From an uncultured Bacteroidales bacterium (GTDB taxonomy: Bacteria; Bacteroidota; Bacteroidia; Bacteroidales; Muribaculaceae), in contig CACZAC010000001.1 in the NCBI GenBank assembly GCA_902779125.1, positions 62,001 through 126,000 of the forward strand: a stretch of 64,000 bases of DNA, written 5' to 3'. The notes beneath the pieces were generated by a model, which searched no databases, was not told where the DNA came from, and worked only from the letters and a program-made list of their open reading frames with translations. A program made the translations under genes and the position numbers. This document shows, in pieces, positions 15,651-24,090 of this stretch. Positions within the stretch are counted from its first letter, which is position 1. Each line of letters opens with the position of its first letter.

Positions 15651-16310
15651 TTATACTCTCAACAATGTATCTATAAGTATAGCAACATCGGCGATGGAGA
15701 TATTGTTATCATCATCCATATCGCCATTTTCGGTGTTGAAGATATCGAAATAGGAACCAAGCAAATAGTCGATAAGTAAACTAACATCTGCTATACCCAC
15801 ATTTCCATCATCATCCACATCACCTTTCAAAGCTGAATTAGGAATGGTAACAAGGCATTCTTCATCACCAAACGCTATCTCTACACCTGCTGTTGTAATG
15901 AGCAAAATGGTTTTCATCCAGATAGTGGCGTGTCCTTTGAAGTCATTGTCAGCTGACACTTGAAACGTCACTAGTGGACCGTTGTTGCCGCTATATGCCT
16001 TGATACTGGGCGAATAAGACATAACACGAATTGCTCCGTCAATCTGCAGTTGTGATGCGATATTGTGGTCACGTCCCTTGCGGTTTGTTAAGTCAAATAT
16101 GTACTCCCCATCCTCCTGTTCAATGGTCAACCCTACAGGCATGTAGATATCAGATTGGAAAGCAGTATAGGCAGTTTCATTATTTAGCATAATGCTCACT
16201 GTGCGCGTCTCACCAGGTGCTATGCTGAAATCCTCAATATATAAACGGTCTTGAGCACTGCCAACTAGTGCCGTGATAGCAGTTATCATCATGAAAACAA
16301 TCTTTTTCAT
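15651..16310 (-). CDS. secreted cohesin-like plus dockerin protein
   Basis: The 219-residue protein has a signal peptide (about 1-19, ending GSAQ), a cohesin-like beta-sandwich (about 22-150) and a C-terminal two-repeat dockerin (about 155-219) with calcium loops DVDDDGNVGIAD and DMDDDNNISIAD. The cohesin-like part (NETAYTAFQSDIYMPVGL, GAIRVMSYSPSIKAYSG) is clearly related to two domains of the neighbouring 1036-residue LRR protein. Carrying both module types in one chain allows intra- or intermolecular pairing in principle. Binding has not been shown, and many such Bacteroidales proteins are not part of cellulosomes. Confidence 0.82.
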   Translation of the reverse strand: MKKIVFMMITAITALVGSAQDRLYIEDFSIAPGETRTVSIMLNNETAYTAFQSDIYMPVGLTIEQEDGEYIFDLTNRKGRDHNIASQLQIDGAIRVMSYSPSIKAYSGNNGPLVTFQVSADNDFKGHATIWMKTILLITTAGVEIAFGDEECLVTIPNSALKGDVDDDGNVGIADVSLLIDYLLGSYFDIFNTENGDMDDDNNISIADVAILIDTLLRV

Positions 16311-16336
16311 AGTCTTATCCCTTTTTTAGATAAAAA

Positions 16337-16427
16337 GAAAACAATAAATACAACATACACAATCACTTGATTCCAGAAACAGTCTAAGGTGCTCATGCCA
16401 TTTTATTACATCGTATTTATTGTTTTC
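16337..16427. repeat. 15-bp inverted repeat between two dockerin-protein genes
   Basis: GAAAACAATAAATAC (16337-16351) is exactly inverted at 16413-16427, with a 61-base spacer. It fills the gap between the LRR gene and the smaller cohesin-like gene. It could be a long-loop hairpin or an insertion scar; no T-tract terminator form is evident. Confidence 0.6.
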
Positions 16428-16440
16428 ATTATATATTATC

Positions 16441-19400
16441 TTATTTGATGACCTTGCTAGTAGTGCGGGTACCGTCGGTGTAGGTTGTAACCACGAGGGT
16501 CACGCCATTCTCAGGACTGTCAATCTGCTGACCTGCTATGTTGAAGTAATTAACACGGGCTATCGTTTTGCCAGCGGACAGTTCGTTGACTACACTAGCA
16601 TTGTTCACACCGATGGCGAAGCCGTCAAGTTTCACGCTTTGGCATCCTGTGGTCACCAATTCGATGCCGTCAACACTGATGTCACCATTCACTAATCTCA
16701 TCGAGGTCACGTCAAACGTCAGCAGAACACCCTCATGGCCACCGATTGCGGTCAACACGGGCGAATAGCAAAGGACCCGCATCATGCCGCTCTCCAGCAT
16801 GTTGATGTCAAAGGCATGGCTGTCGGCACGGTCTGTTAGACTGAAGTTGTTGGCCGTCAGGCCTTCGGGCAGGTTCAGGTCTAGCTGGAAAGCAGTGTAT
16901 GCCATCTCGTTGTCAAGAGTGATGCTCACCTTGCGGGTTTCGCCAGGCATTAGGCTGATGCTCTCTCCGCTCATGCGGTCACAGTTATTCCACAGGGCAG
17001 GTGCACGCATTGGTGCATACGCAGTGGGATTGAGTACCATCCAGGCGATGCGAGCCACATCAGCCACTGTGATATAGCTGTCCTCGTTTACGTCGGCAGC
17101 CTCAAAGTTGAATGGCTGGGGATTAAGTTCCAGAACAGACTGTGCCGTGACGACAACATCGCCCACAGTCACAGTACCGCTGTCGTTGGCGTCACCTGGC
17201 AGATAGGCCTTCACATTGATTGTGGCAGCCACATCGGGAGCAGCAATGTCAACAAAGTCCGTATTGGTGAGCAGCGTGTTCTTCAGCGCAATCGTGTAGT
17301 CGCCCTTGGCATCATCAGCCACCTTGACGGTTATGAAGAACAGCTCGTCACCGCTCTCACCAGTGAAGGGCTTGTAGTTCGACGAGTAGCACAGCACACG
17401 GATTGCTCCATTGGATACGTCACTGCTCATGATGCTATGCGTGCGTGTCATGCGTTCCGAAGGATCGATGATGTACTCGCCGTCCTCCTGAAGCGCTTCC
17501 AAGCCTTCGGGCAAGAAAATGTCTGTCTGGAAAGCCGTGATGTTGGCAGCATTGGTCATTCTCACGGGAATCACAATCGTGTCGCCATGGAATGCTTCAA
17601 CATCTGTCAGCGACAAGTAATCACTATACTGTGACATGTCATTAAAGACTTCAACTATGCACGAAGCACCCAAGTTACTGCCATCAGTGGTCATGACAGT
17701 AATCGTCGCCGTTCCAGGAGCAATAGTAGTTACCAGACCATCGTTTACAGTTGCAACAGCGCTGTTGCTCGTAGACCATGCCACAGACTTGTTGGTAGTA
17801 TTTTCAGGAAGAACAATAGCCATTAATTGCATTGTTTCACCCGCTGTTATCGAAGCATTAGTTTTATTAAGACCAATTGATGTCGCATTGATCGGATCCA
17901 TTTCTACTATAAAACCAAAATACTGACTCCATCTTGTGTCGGCTTGATAGTCTGCGGACATACCGTTAGGAACATACAACGTAGTGCTGCTATATTTTCC
18001 ATATTCGCCAAAGACATGATCCCCCATTGATAAGTTAGGCAAGTCAGTAATATAACTATACACTTCTTTTAGCCCACTGCATCCATAGAACGCACCCTCG
18101 CCGATGTAAGTGACGTAATTGGGAATGGTAACACTCGTTAGACCACTGCAGTTACAGAATGCATTGTCTCCAATTGAAGTGACGGAATTGGGAATCTCGA
18201 TGTTTGTCAAACCGCCGCAGCTATGGAACGCATCGTTACCTATAGTAGTGACGGAATTGGGAATCTCGATGTTTGTCAAACCGTTGCAGCTATGGAACGC
18301 ACCGCTACCTATAGTAGTGACGGAATTGGGAATCTCGATGTTTGTCAAACCGTTGCAGCCAGAGAACGCATCGAAGCCTATGGCAGTGACGGAATTGGGA
18401 ATAAAAGAGTTTTTACAACCCATAATCAAACTATTTGTCGCTGTTTCAATAATCGCATTGCAGTTTTCTCGTGAATCGTAATAGGGATTTTCACTATCAA
18501 CAGTAATTGTCTCCAGTTCATTGCAGCCAATGAACGCATCACGTAATGAAGATAATGAAGACCCAATAGCAATGCTCATCAGTCCACTGCATTCATAGAA
18601 CGCACCTACGTTTATGGAAGTGACGGAATTGGGAATCTCAATGTTTGTCAAACCGCTGCATTCATAGAACGCACCATCGCCAATGTGCGTGACGGAATTG
18701 GGAATCTCAATGTTTGTCAAACTGCGGCAGCCACAGAACGCATAACTGCCTATGGTTGTGACGGAATTGGGAATAAAAGATTTTTTGCAACCCACAATCA
18801 AACTATTTGTCGCTGTTTCAATAATCGCATTGCAGTTTTCTCGTGAATCGTAAATGGGATTATCACTATCTATAGTAATAGCAGTCAGTTTGTTGCAGCC
18901 ATAGAACATAAAGCTGCCTATAGTAGTGACGGAGTTGGGAATGTTGACACTCGTTAGCCCGCCGCAGCTATGGAACGCACCGCTACCTATAGTAGTGACG
19001 GTATTGGGAATCTCAATGTTTGTCAAACCGTTGCAGCCAATGAATGCATAGCCTGCAATGCCTTTTGTCCCGTCTCGCAAAGTAATATTTGTTCCTGTGG
19101 GCATAGTACCTTTGTATTTATAAGCCACAAGTCCAGCATAGATTAATCCGTCTTGCTGATTGTTATACCATGATGTGCCCTCGAACACATTGTCTGCGAT
19201 GTACGTAACGGTATTGGGAATGATGACACTCGTTAGACCACTGCAGTTATAGAACGCATAGCTGCCTATAGTAGTGACGGTATTGGGAATGATGACACTC
19301 GTTAGACCACTGCAGTTATAGAACGCATAGCCTTCGATAGACGTGACGATATAGTTTTTCCCATTGTAATAGACCGATGAGGGAATATCTACTGAGCCAG

Positions 19401-19551
19401 AGTAAGAATCATAAGATGTTCCCGTGGTTACCGATACTTCATTGCCGTTGATCTGATAATAGATGCCGTCGACCTCAAAATCATAGGAGAATGCGGTGGC
19501 AGGCAACAGAAGTACCAGAAGGAATAGTGTGAGTTTTAGTTGTTGTTTCAT
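16441..19551 (-). CDS. secreted BspA-type LRR protein with Ig-like, cohesin-like and dockerin modules
   Basis: The 1036-residue surface protein has these regions in order: signal peptide (1-22); BspA-type leucine-rich repeats (about 65-500) built on a 23-residue unit with GLTNIEIPNSVT and IGSGAF cores; a BIG_2 Ig-like domain (about 556-635); a first cohesin-like domain (about 645-780); a dockerin (about 785-842); a second cohesin-like domain (about 862-985); and a C-terminal tail (FNIAGQQIDSPENGVTLVV, ending KVIK) resembling a type IX secretion sorting signal. BspA-like proteins bind host matrix proteins or other bacteria in oral Bacteroidales. Ligand, and whether the dockerin binds its own cohesin-like partners, are unknown. 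Confidence 0.88.
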   Translation of the reverse strand: MKQQLKLTLFLLVLLLPATAFSYDFEVDGIYYQINGNEVSVTTGTSYDSYSGSVDIPSSVYYNGKNYIVTSIEGYAFYNCSGLTSVIIPNTVTTIGSYAFYNCSGLTSVIIPNTVTYIADNVFEGTSWYNNQQDGLIYAGLVAYKYKGTMPTGTNITLRDGTKGIAGYAFIGCNGLTNIEIPNTVTTIGSGAFHSCGGLTSVNIPNSVTTIGSFMFYGCNKLTAITIDSDNPIYDSRENCNAIIETATNSLIVGCKKSFIPNSVTTIGSYAFCGCRSLTNIEIPNSVTHIGDGAFYECSGLTNIEIPNSVTSINVGAFYECSGLMSIAIGSSLSSLRDAFIGCNELETITVDSENPYYDSRENCNAIIETATNSLIMGCKNSFIPNSVTAIGFDAFSGCNGLTNIEIPNSVTTIGSGAFHSCNGLTNIEIPNSVTTIGNDAFHSCGGLTNIEIPNSVTSIGDNAFCNCSGLTSVTIPNYVTYIGEGAFYGCSGLKEVYSYITDLPNLSMGDHVFGEYGKYSSTTLYVPNGMSADYQADTRWSQYFGFIVEMDPINATSIGLNKTNASITAGETMQLMAIVLPENTTNKSVAWSTSNSAVATVNDGLVTTIAPGTATITVMTTDGSNLGASCIVEVFNDMSQYSDYLSLTDVEAFHGDTIVIPVRMTNAANITAFQTDIFLPEGLEALQEDGEYIIDPSERMTRTHSIMSSDVSNGAIRVLCYSSNYKPFTGESGDELFFITVKVADDAKGDYTIALKNTLLTNTDFVDIAAPDVAATINVKAYLPGDANDSGTVTVGDVVVTAQSVLELNPQPFNFEAADVNEDSYITVADVARIAWMVLNPTAYAPMRAPALWNNCDRMSGESISLMPGETRKVSITLDNEMAYTAFQLDLNLPEGLTANNFSLTDRADSHAFDINMLESGMMRVLCYSPVLTAIGGHEGVLLTFDVTSMRLVNGDISVDGIELVTTGCQSVKLDGFAIGVNNASVVNELSAGKTIARVNYFNIAGQQIDSPENGVTLVVTTYTDGTRTTSKVIK
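18100..19350 (-). repeat. near-identical 69-bp repeats encoding LRR units
   Basis: Within the LRR gene the 23-codon unit recurs with very few base changes, most strikingly at about 18180-18390, 18610-18770 and 19205-19330. A longer block with no LRR core (FIPN.. / NCNAIIETATNSLI, about 110 bp) is also duplicated at about 18400-18510 and 18770-18880. Such conserved DNA repeats can recombine and change repeat number. Confidence 0.85.
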
Positions 19552-19740
19552 TGTCGTTGTGGTTTTATTTGCTTGAATTGTTATCTAGTTTTATTGAATA
19601 TGGTCAAAGAACACCTGCAAATTTACTCATTATTGTCGAAATCCTGTGCTATTTATCAACAAATTTATTTGCCCACATACTCGTTTCCAATGCAAAGTGG
19701 TAAATATGCGGCTTTGAACTAACATGTATATGCCGATGCT

Positions 19741-19881
19741 AATTAATGTGAGTTCGACAAAATAATTCTTAATCTCAGCGAGTAAGCTATCTGAGGACTT
19801 GTAGAGACGCAAAATTTTGCGTCCCTACATATCTGATCAATTGTTCATCAAGACACAATTTTTATCGAACTCACGTTAATT
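19741..19881. mobile_element. MITE-like element with terminal inverted repeats
   Basis: Non-coding stretch of 141 bases. The left end AATTAATGTGAGTTCGACAA (19741-19760) is inverted at the right end (about 19860-19881), matching at about 20 of 22 positions. A near-perfect 28-base palindrome lies in the middle (19801-19828, GTAGAGACGC..GCGTCCCTAC). A GCTAATTAAT motif borders both ends. It has no ORF and no transposase. The 419-base gap that holds it (19552-19970) otherwise shows only a short TTAGCG-type tandem at about 19924-19947. Confidence 0.65.
19801..19828. repeat. 28-base palindrome (REP-like hairpin)
   Basis: GTAGAGACGCAAAA pairs with TTTTGCGTCCCTAC with a single mismatch/wobble. Palindromes of this GACGCAAAATTTTGCGTC type are, to my recollection, dispersed in several bacterial genomes, including Bacteroidetes and cyanobacteria. 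Here it sits at the centre of the inverted-repeat element. Confidence 0.75.
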
Positions 19882-19970
19882 CGATTAATTAGCTGATAGT
19901 AAATAAGCTGCTGCTAAAAATGCTTTGCGACTTAGCGGCTTAGCGTGAGGTGGAGAACTGTGATGGAGTA

Positions 19971-20606
19971 TTAGTTGGGGCGGGTGGTGACGCGGGCAGC
20001 GGAATGGAAGTGGGTGGCGTAGTAGTTCTGGCGGAGGTCATCGACGGTAACGCCACGGGACGAGGATGCGTGGACAAACTTGTTGTCCTTGAGGTAGATA
20101 CCGACGTGGGACACGTGGCCATCGCTGCTGGTAACGAAAAAGACCAGGTCGCCCTCGCGCAGGTCATCCAAGTCGATGACACTGCAGTTCAGTTCAAGCA
20201 TTTTGGCGCTGTTGCGGTGCAACTTAATGCCATAGACCTCCTGATAGACCTCCATGACCATGCCTGAACAATCGGTACCCTCGCCACAGGTGTGTTCAGC
20301 ATAAGCGTAGGGAGTGCCCAGCCAGCGCTTGAGTTCCTTGTAGAGTTTCTTGTTGTCTTTCCTGCCCAGCTTGATGTCAAGTCGTGCCCACTCGTCACTG
20401 ACGAGTCCATGTGCTTCCTGGGCTATGGGTTTCTTCTTCTCGGTCGTGGCAGTTGTGTTGTTGTCATCGTTGCCGCCACGGTTGCGACGTTCATGGTAGG
20501 GGCGATAGGTGTGTGTGTTATGGTCAGTAGTACGGCACGATACCACTGGCAGCGACAAGAGTATCGCCGCTGCCAGATAAAGTACCGATTTGCCTTTAAC
20601 AGCCAT
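19971..20606 (-). CDS. NlpC/P60 family lipoprotein, putative murein endopeptidase
   Basis: The 211-residue protein has a signal with lipobox VVSC (Cys24), a polar linker with a poly-Asn/Asp patch (about 30-60), then an NlpC/P60 domain. The catalytic triad is visible: Cys113 in TDCSGMV, His167 in VSHVGIY, and His179 in FVHASSS. Members cut D-Glu/mDAP bonds in peptidoglycan stems. Its ATG shares a base with the stop codon of the DUF5606 gene (TAATG), so it is translationally coupled and is the last gene of the nusB-to-NlpC run. Confidence 0.92.
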   Translation of the reverse strand: MAVKGKSVLYLAAAILLSLPVVSCRTTDHNTHTYRPYHERRNRGGNDDNNTTATTEKKKPIAQEAHGLVSDEWARLDIKLGRKDNKKLYKELKRWLGTPYAYAEHTCGEGTDCSGMVMEVYQEVYGIKLHRNSAKMLELNCSVIDLDDLREGDLVFFVTSSDGHVSHVGIYLKDNKFVHASSSRGVTVDDLRQNYYATHFHSAARVTTRPN

Positions 20607-21055
20607 TAAGCTTCTGGCTCTTGCTTGTTTTCTTCGGGCTGGGCTTCTTCTTCGGTTTCTTCTTCCTGGATGGAGAAGTCGGTAATGCCTGCACCGATGA
20701 GGATGTTATACCACGAAATGATTTTCTTGATATCACTGTTGTGGACGCGCTCATCATCCCAGTTCTCCAGAACACCGTTCATGAACTCATGCAATTGGTC
20801 GGGAGTGGTATAAGCCTTGGCATCCAGAGCCTTGTTTTCATATTTTTTGCCCACGTTTTCAAACACTTGTGACAAGGGAATATCCTCGCCAGTGGTGAAA
20901 ATGGAAATGTCACCTAATGACATCACGCGCTCGCGTGAATGAACGGGGAAACGGTGGCTGTCGGTGAGACCTTCGACCAGCAGCATGTTCTTACCGTATG
21001 AAACGAGTTTGTAAAGTCCGGGACGTCCCGAGATGGATAAAATTTTCTTCAGCAT
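20606..21055 (-). CDS. DUF5606 family protein
   Basis: The 149-residue soluble protein begins LKKILSISGRPGLYKLVSYGKNMLLVEGL. This N-terminal barrel-like part is the hallmark of the conserved Bacteroidetes family DUF5606. It ends in a very acidic Glu/Gln-rich tail (about 128-149). Function is unknown. Its position between coaE and the NlpC lipoprotein is, to my recollection, widely conserved in Bacteroidales, which suggests a core role. Confidence 0.85.
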   Translation of the reverse strand: MLKKILSISGRPGLYKLVSYGKNMLLVEGLTDSHRFPVHSRERVMSLGDISIFTTGEDIPLSQVFENVGKKYENKALDAKAYTTPDQLHEFMNGVLENWDDERVHNSDIKKIISWYNILIGAGITDFSIQEEETEEEAQPEENKQEPEA

Positions 21056-21104
21056 AGTTGTAATTGAAAATGTTGATTGAGTTATTTAATAATGATTGTT
21101 AATT

Positions 21105-21686
21105 TCACATTTTACTAAGCAGCCTCGACACTTGAGGCAACAGTGCGGCGACATTGTCATTGACAATGACCTGCTCACCTGGAGCTACAGCTTCCTCGAT
21201 ACGTTGTGCCTCCATGCGGTCACGAACCTGCTGCTCGCTGAGGCCACTACGGGTCATGACACGCTGGACACGCACATCGGCAGGAGCTGTCACATGCCAC
21301 ACGTCATCCACAATGCGGTCCAGTCCCGAAGTGCGCAGGATAGCGGTCTCGACAAAAGCGGCACTTGCCCCGATAGATGCCAAGTGGTCGGCCCAACGAA
21401 GGATGTCATTGGCTGTGGCGGGATGCACGATGGCATTTAGGCGAGCCCTGGCTTCATCGTTACTGAACGCTACTGTACTCAGATGCTGTCGGTTCAGCGT
21501 GCCATCAGCCAGATATGTCTCGGCTCCGAATTCCGCTATCAATTGCCCGCGCACGGTTTCATCATCAGTCATGAGTTGCTTTGCGCGCGAATCACAGTCA
21601 TAGACCTGATAGCCCATGACTTGCAACATGCGCGAGACAACACTCTTGCCGCTGCCAATGCCTCCGGTAAGCGCAACCAGTTTCAT
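21105..21686 (-). CDS. coaE: dephospho-CoA kinase
   Basis: The ATG at 21686 was chosen because it opens directly on MKLVALTGGIGSGKS, the P-loop of CoaE; the longer frame start at 21725 would overlap the upstream gene. The 193-residue length fits the family. Other CoaE segments are YDCDSRAKQLM and FVETAILRTSGLD. It phosphorylates dephospho-CoA at the 3'-hydroxyl in the last step of CoA synthesis. It follows the YbbR-domain gene by 7 bases. coaBC, which acts earlier in the pathway, lies 6 kb away in the same orientation. Confidence 0.95.
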   Translation of the reverse strand: MKLVALTGGIGSGKSVVSRMLQVMGYQVYDCDSRAKQLMTDDETVRGQLIAEFGAETYLADGTLNRQHLSTVAFSNDEARARLNAIVHPATANDILRWADHLASIGASAAFVETAILRTSGLDRIVDDVWHVTAPADVRVQRVMTRSGLSEQQVRDRMEAQRIEEAVAPGEQVIVNDNVAALLPQVSRLLSKM

Positions 21687-21693
21687 CGCCTTG

Positions 21694-22662
21694 TCATTTG
21701 GATTTCTCGAGGATGTACTCCACACTATCTTGGGACAGTTTCACATCCTGATAGGCAGCTGGCATCTCACCGATAAGGACTTTGACCTTATTACTCGACG
21801 AATTGAAATCCACTGAATTGTAATCGACCACAGCCGTGATTCCTGAATCGTTGTCACTGATGCGGCTCACCGGCGAACGGTAGGAAACCACAACATCGCT
21901 CGGGAACAGCAGCATTCTCACACCATGGGGCGCATTGCGCACCGAAATCTTTATGGTACGGGTCTGTGACTTGAGTTTCTCGATAGGAACCATGATGTCG
22001 ATGGAACGAGGCTCGATAACGGCTCCGTTAATGGGAGCAATCGAAACCCGGCGACGCAATGTGTCGGTCAAGTCGGTCTCCTCGACATGAAAGGTGAAAA
22101 CTTCATTGATTTCACTCAAGGTCTTGGCATCACTGAATACCAGCACCGAGTCCTGACTTTGAATCAATGCCCCATATTGAGCATAGTTCTCACGAGGATC
22201 GACAATGATATCGGTCTTGAGGGGCACCTTTTTGCCGGGCAGGTCGGTATATCGGATGTTGATGGACTGTGGCAGGACGTTCACGATGGTCGTGTGCTTG
22301 TTCAGTACCGAGGCAATCTCTTTCTTCAAGTGGTCCTGATCGACCTTGAAGGTGTTGATGCCGTCGCTGTAATCACTGAACCGCAGTGTGAGCGTCGGTG
22401 ATTTGTGGAACAGATAGGAGAAAAAGCGGTAGCCGCGGTCGCTGACGGTGACCGAAAGGGTATCGGGCAATTTGGAAAGCAGATGTACATTATTGGGCAT
22501 CGTCACCTTCAGGGGCATCTCGATATCCATTTTCACTTGATTGTTGAAAGTCAAGAACCCCCAAAATATCGCCGAAATGAAGACAAACACAAGGTACAGG
22601 AGAATCGACCTCGTGCGAGGTGACTCCTGTAGCCTTTCCTGTATCTTGTCCCAAAGCTTCAT
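21694..22662 (-). CDS. YbbR/CdaR-like domain protein
   Basis: The 322-residue protein has one N-terminal membrane helix (about 20-40, LLYLVFVFISAIFWGFLTF), then YbbR-like repeats outside the membrane (for example NNVHLLSKLPDTLSVTVSDRG and GVRMLLFPSDVVVSYRSP). In Firmicutes CdaR of this family regulates the diadenylate cyclase CdaA; no such gene is in this window. It is co-oriented and tightly packed with yajC and coaE. Confidence 0.82.
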   Translation of the reverse strand: MKLWDKIQERLQESPRTRSILLYLVFVFISAIFWGFLTFNNQVKMDIEMPLKVTMPNNVHLLSKLPDTLSVTVSDRGYRFFSYLFHKSPTLTLRFSDYSDGINTFKVDQDHLKKEIASVLNKHTTIVNVLPQSINIRYTDLPGKKVPLKTDIIVDPRENYAQYGALIQSQDSVLVFSDAKTLSEINEVFTFHVEETDLTDTLRRRVSIAPINGAVIEPRSIDIMVPIEKLKSQTRTIKISVRNAPHGVRMLLFPSDVVVSYRSPVSRISDNDSGITAVVDYNSVDFNSSSNKVKVLIGEMPAAYQDVKLSQDSVEYILEKSK

Positions 22663-22707
22663 GCTGCCTATACCCTCAGTCGCAGGTGCAGGAACCTGTT
22701 ATCGCGC

Positions 22708-23043
22708 TTATTTCTTCACGTTGCCACCGGTCTCTACAACATCCTGCATAGACTGGTAGATAGAATTCTTGTCAATCTTGATGCTAACGCCATTGTCAAT
22801 CTCGAGGATGACGGTGCTGTCCTTCACCTCACGGATACGGCCGTAGATGCCGCCAGCAGTCATCACCTTGTCACCGTTTCTGAGGCTGTCGCGGAAAGCA
22901 TTCAGTTTCTTCTGTTTTTTCTGCTGCGGAGCAATCATTGTGAAGTAAATGATGGCAAAGAACAAACCGAAGAAGAGCAGGGTAGTCATCCAGCTATTAC
23001 CACCGGCGCCACCGGCTGCTTGCAATAAAATCATGTTAAGCAT
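22708..23043 (-). CDS. yajC: preprotein translocase subunit YajC
   Basis: The 111-residue protein has a single membrane helix (about 20-38, LLFFGLFFAIIYFTMIAPQQKKQKK) followed by the conserved FRDSLRNGDKVMTAGGIYGRI motif, both diagnostic for YajC. It associates with SecDF and the Sec translocon. The gene lies between nusB and the YbbR gene, an arrangement common in Bacteroidales. Confidence 0.95.
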   Translation of the reverse strand: MLNMILLQAAGGAGGNSWMTTLLFFGLFFAIIYFTMIAPQQKKQKKLNAFRDSLRNGDKVMTAGGIYGRIREVKDSTVILEIDNGVSIKIDKNSIYQSMQDVVETGGNVKK

Positions 23044-23094
23044 AATTGTCTCTGTTGTTTAATATTAATAATGTATGTTAGTTTTTATTTGGTG

Positions 23095-24027
23095 TCAAGG
23101 TTTTTGCAGTTTGCCCTCATGGCGCAGTTGCTTGACGGCGCTATTGAGAATGCCGTTCACAAACTGTCCACTGCCGGCAGTGCTGAAATTCTTGGCAAGT
23201 TCGATATACTCGTTCATCGTGACAGCAGTGGGAATCTTGTCAAAGGTGGTTAACTCGGCCAATGCTGTGCACATAATGATGCGGTCCATCAGCACAATGC
23301 GGTCCTTATCCCATCGGCTGACGTGAACCAACTCATCAATGAGCGTGTTGTTCTGCGCCATCTGAGTTACTGTGGCACTGAAGAGTTGCTTGCCGAAGTT
23401 GCCGTCTTCCTCATCTTTGAACATAGGCAGGATAGCATCATCGTCCCCCTCGGCTAAGCGTCTAAAGGTCTTGCACACGAACTGTACCATCAGGTCCATA
23501 TCGTCCTCGGTCCAGAAGAGTGAACGTTGTTCTATGGCATCTGCCATATTTTCGTCGGGCAGGATCACATGCTTCATGAGCTGCTGCCACAACAGGCTGT
23601 CGGCTGTCATGTTATCCTCACTATCAGCCATATAGTCTTTGTACAGGTCGCTGTTGATGACCTTTTCGAGCATCAGGCGCTCAAATATGGGGTCATCGTT
23701 CCATGTGATGGTGTGGTCCTGAGCAAATTGCTGTAACTGCTCATTAGACGCAATGGCTGCAACGAGGCGATTGTTGACGAACTTCATGTTGGGATTGCGT
23801 TCTTCTTCGGTGGGCAGGTATTTGTTGCGTGCCTCATCGATGCGCATCTCCTGGATGTGGGTCAATTCCACGGGCAGGCGCATGAGATAGTGATACAACT
23901 CATAGGTCTTGTCAAGACACGCATCCAAATCCTTAAGCGCATTGTCCAACGTGCGTTCAGGACGCGTCAGCATATATGAGTACAGATTCTGTACTACTTT
24001 TGTTCGGATTAAAACTCGATTTATCAT
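23095..24027 (-). CDS. nusB: transcription antitermination factor NusB (long form)
   Basis: The ATG at 24027 starts with MINRVLIRTKVVQNLYSYM, the usual Bacteroidetes NusB opening; the frame start at 24078 lies in the promoter region. At 310 residues it is about twice the length of E. coli NusB. The canonical NusB helices are in the C-terminal part (DRIVLMDRIIMCTALAEL, PTAVTMNEYIELAKNFSTAGSGQFVNGILN). The long N-terminal part is typical of the phylum. NusB binds boxA with S10 during rRNA transcription. Confidence 0.93.
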   Translation of the reverse strand: MINRVLIRTKVVQNLYSYMLTRPERTLDNALKDLDACLDKTYELYHYLMRLPVELTHIQEMRIDEARNKYLPTEEERNPNMKFVNNRLVAAIASNEQLQQFAQDHTITWNDDPIFERLMLEKVINSDLYKDYMADSEDNMTADSLLWQQLMKHVILPDENMADAIEQRSLFWTEDDMDLMVQFVCKTFRRLAEGDDDAILPMFKDEEDGNFGKQLFSATVTQMAQNNTLIDELVHVSRWDKDRIVLMDRIIMCTALAELTTFDKIPTAVTMNEYIELAKNFSTAGSGQFVNGILNSAVKQLRHEGKLQKP

Positions 24028-24090
24028 AATGTCAATGTTTGAAGTTGCAAAATTAGCGAAAAAAGGTGGCTCTAGCAACTAATAAAGCAC

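Noticed and set aside
18100-19350. CRISPR array
   Set aside because: The regular repeats lie in frame within a long LRR coding region, have no unique spacers, and no cas genes are present.
15651-19551. A true cellulosome scaffold
   Set aside because: No glycoside hydrolase with a dockerin is adjacent, the cohesin-like domains are divergent, and Bacteroidales often carry such modules outside cellulosomes.
19630-19812. Minus-strand frame of 60 codons crossing the MITE-like element
   Set aside because: It runs through the inverted repeat and palindrome and has no coding features.
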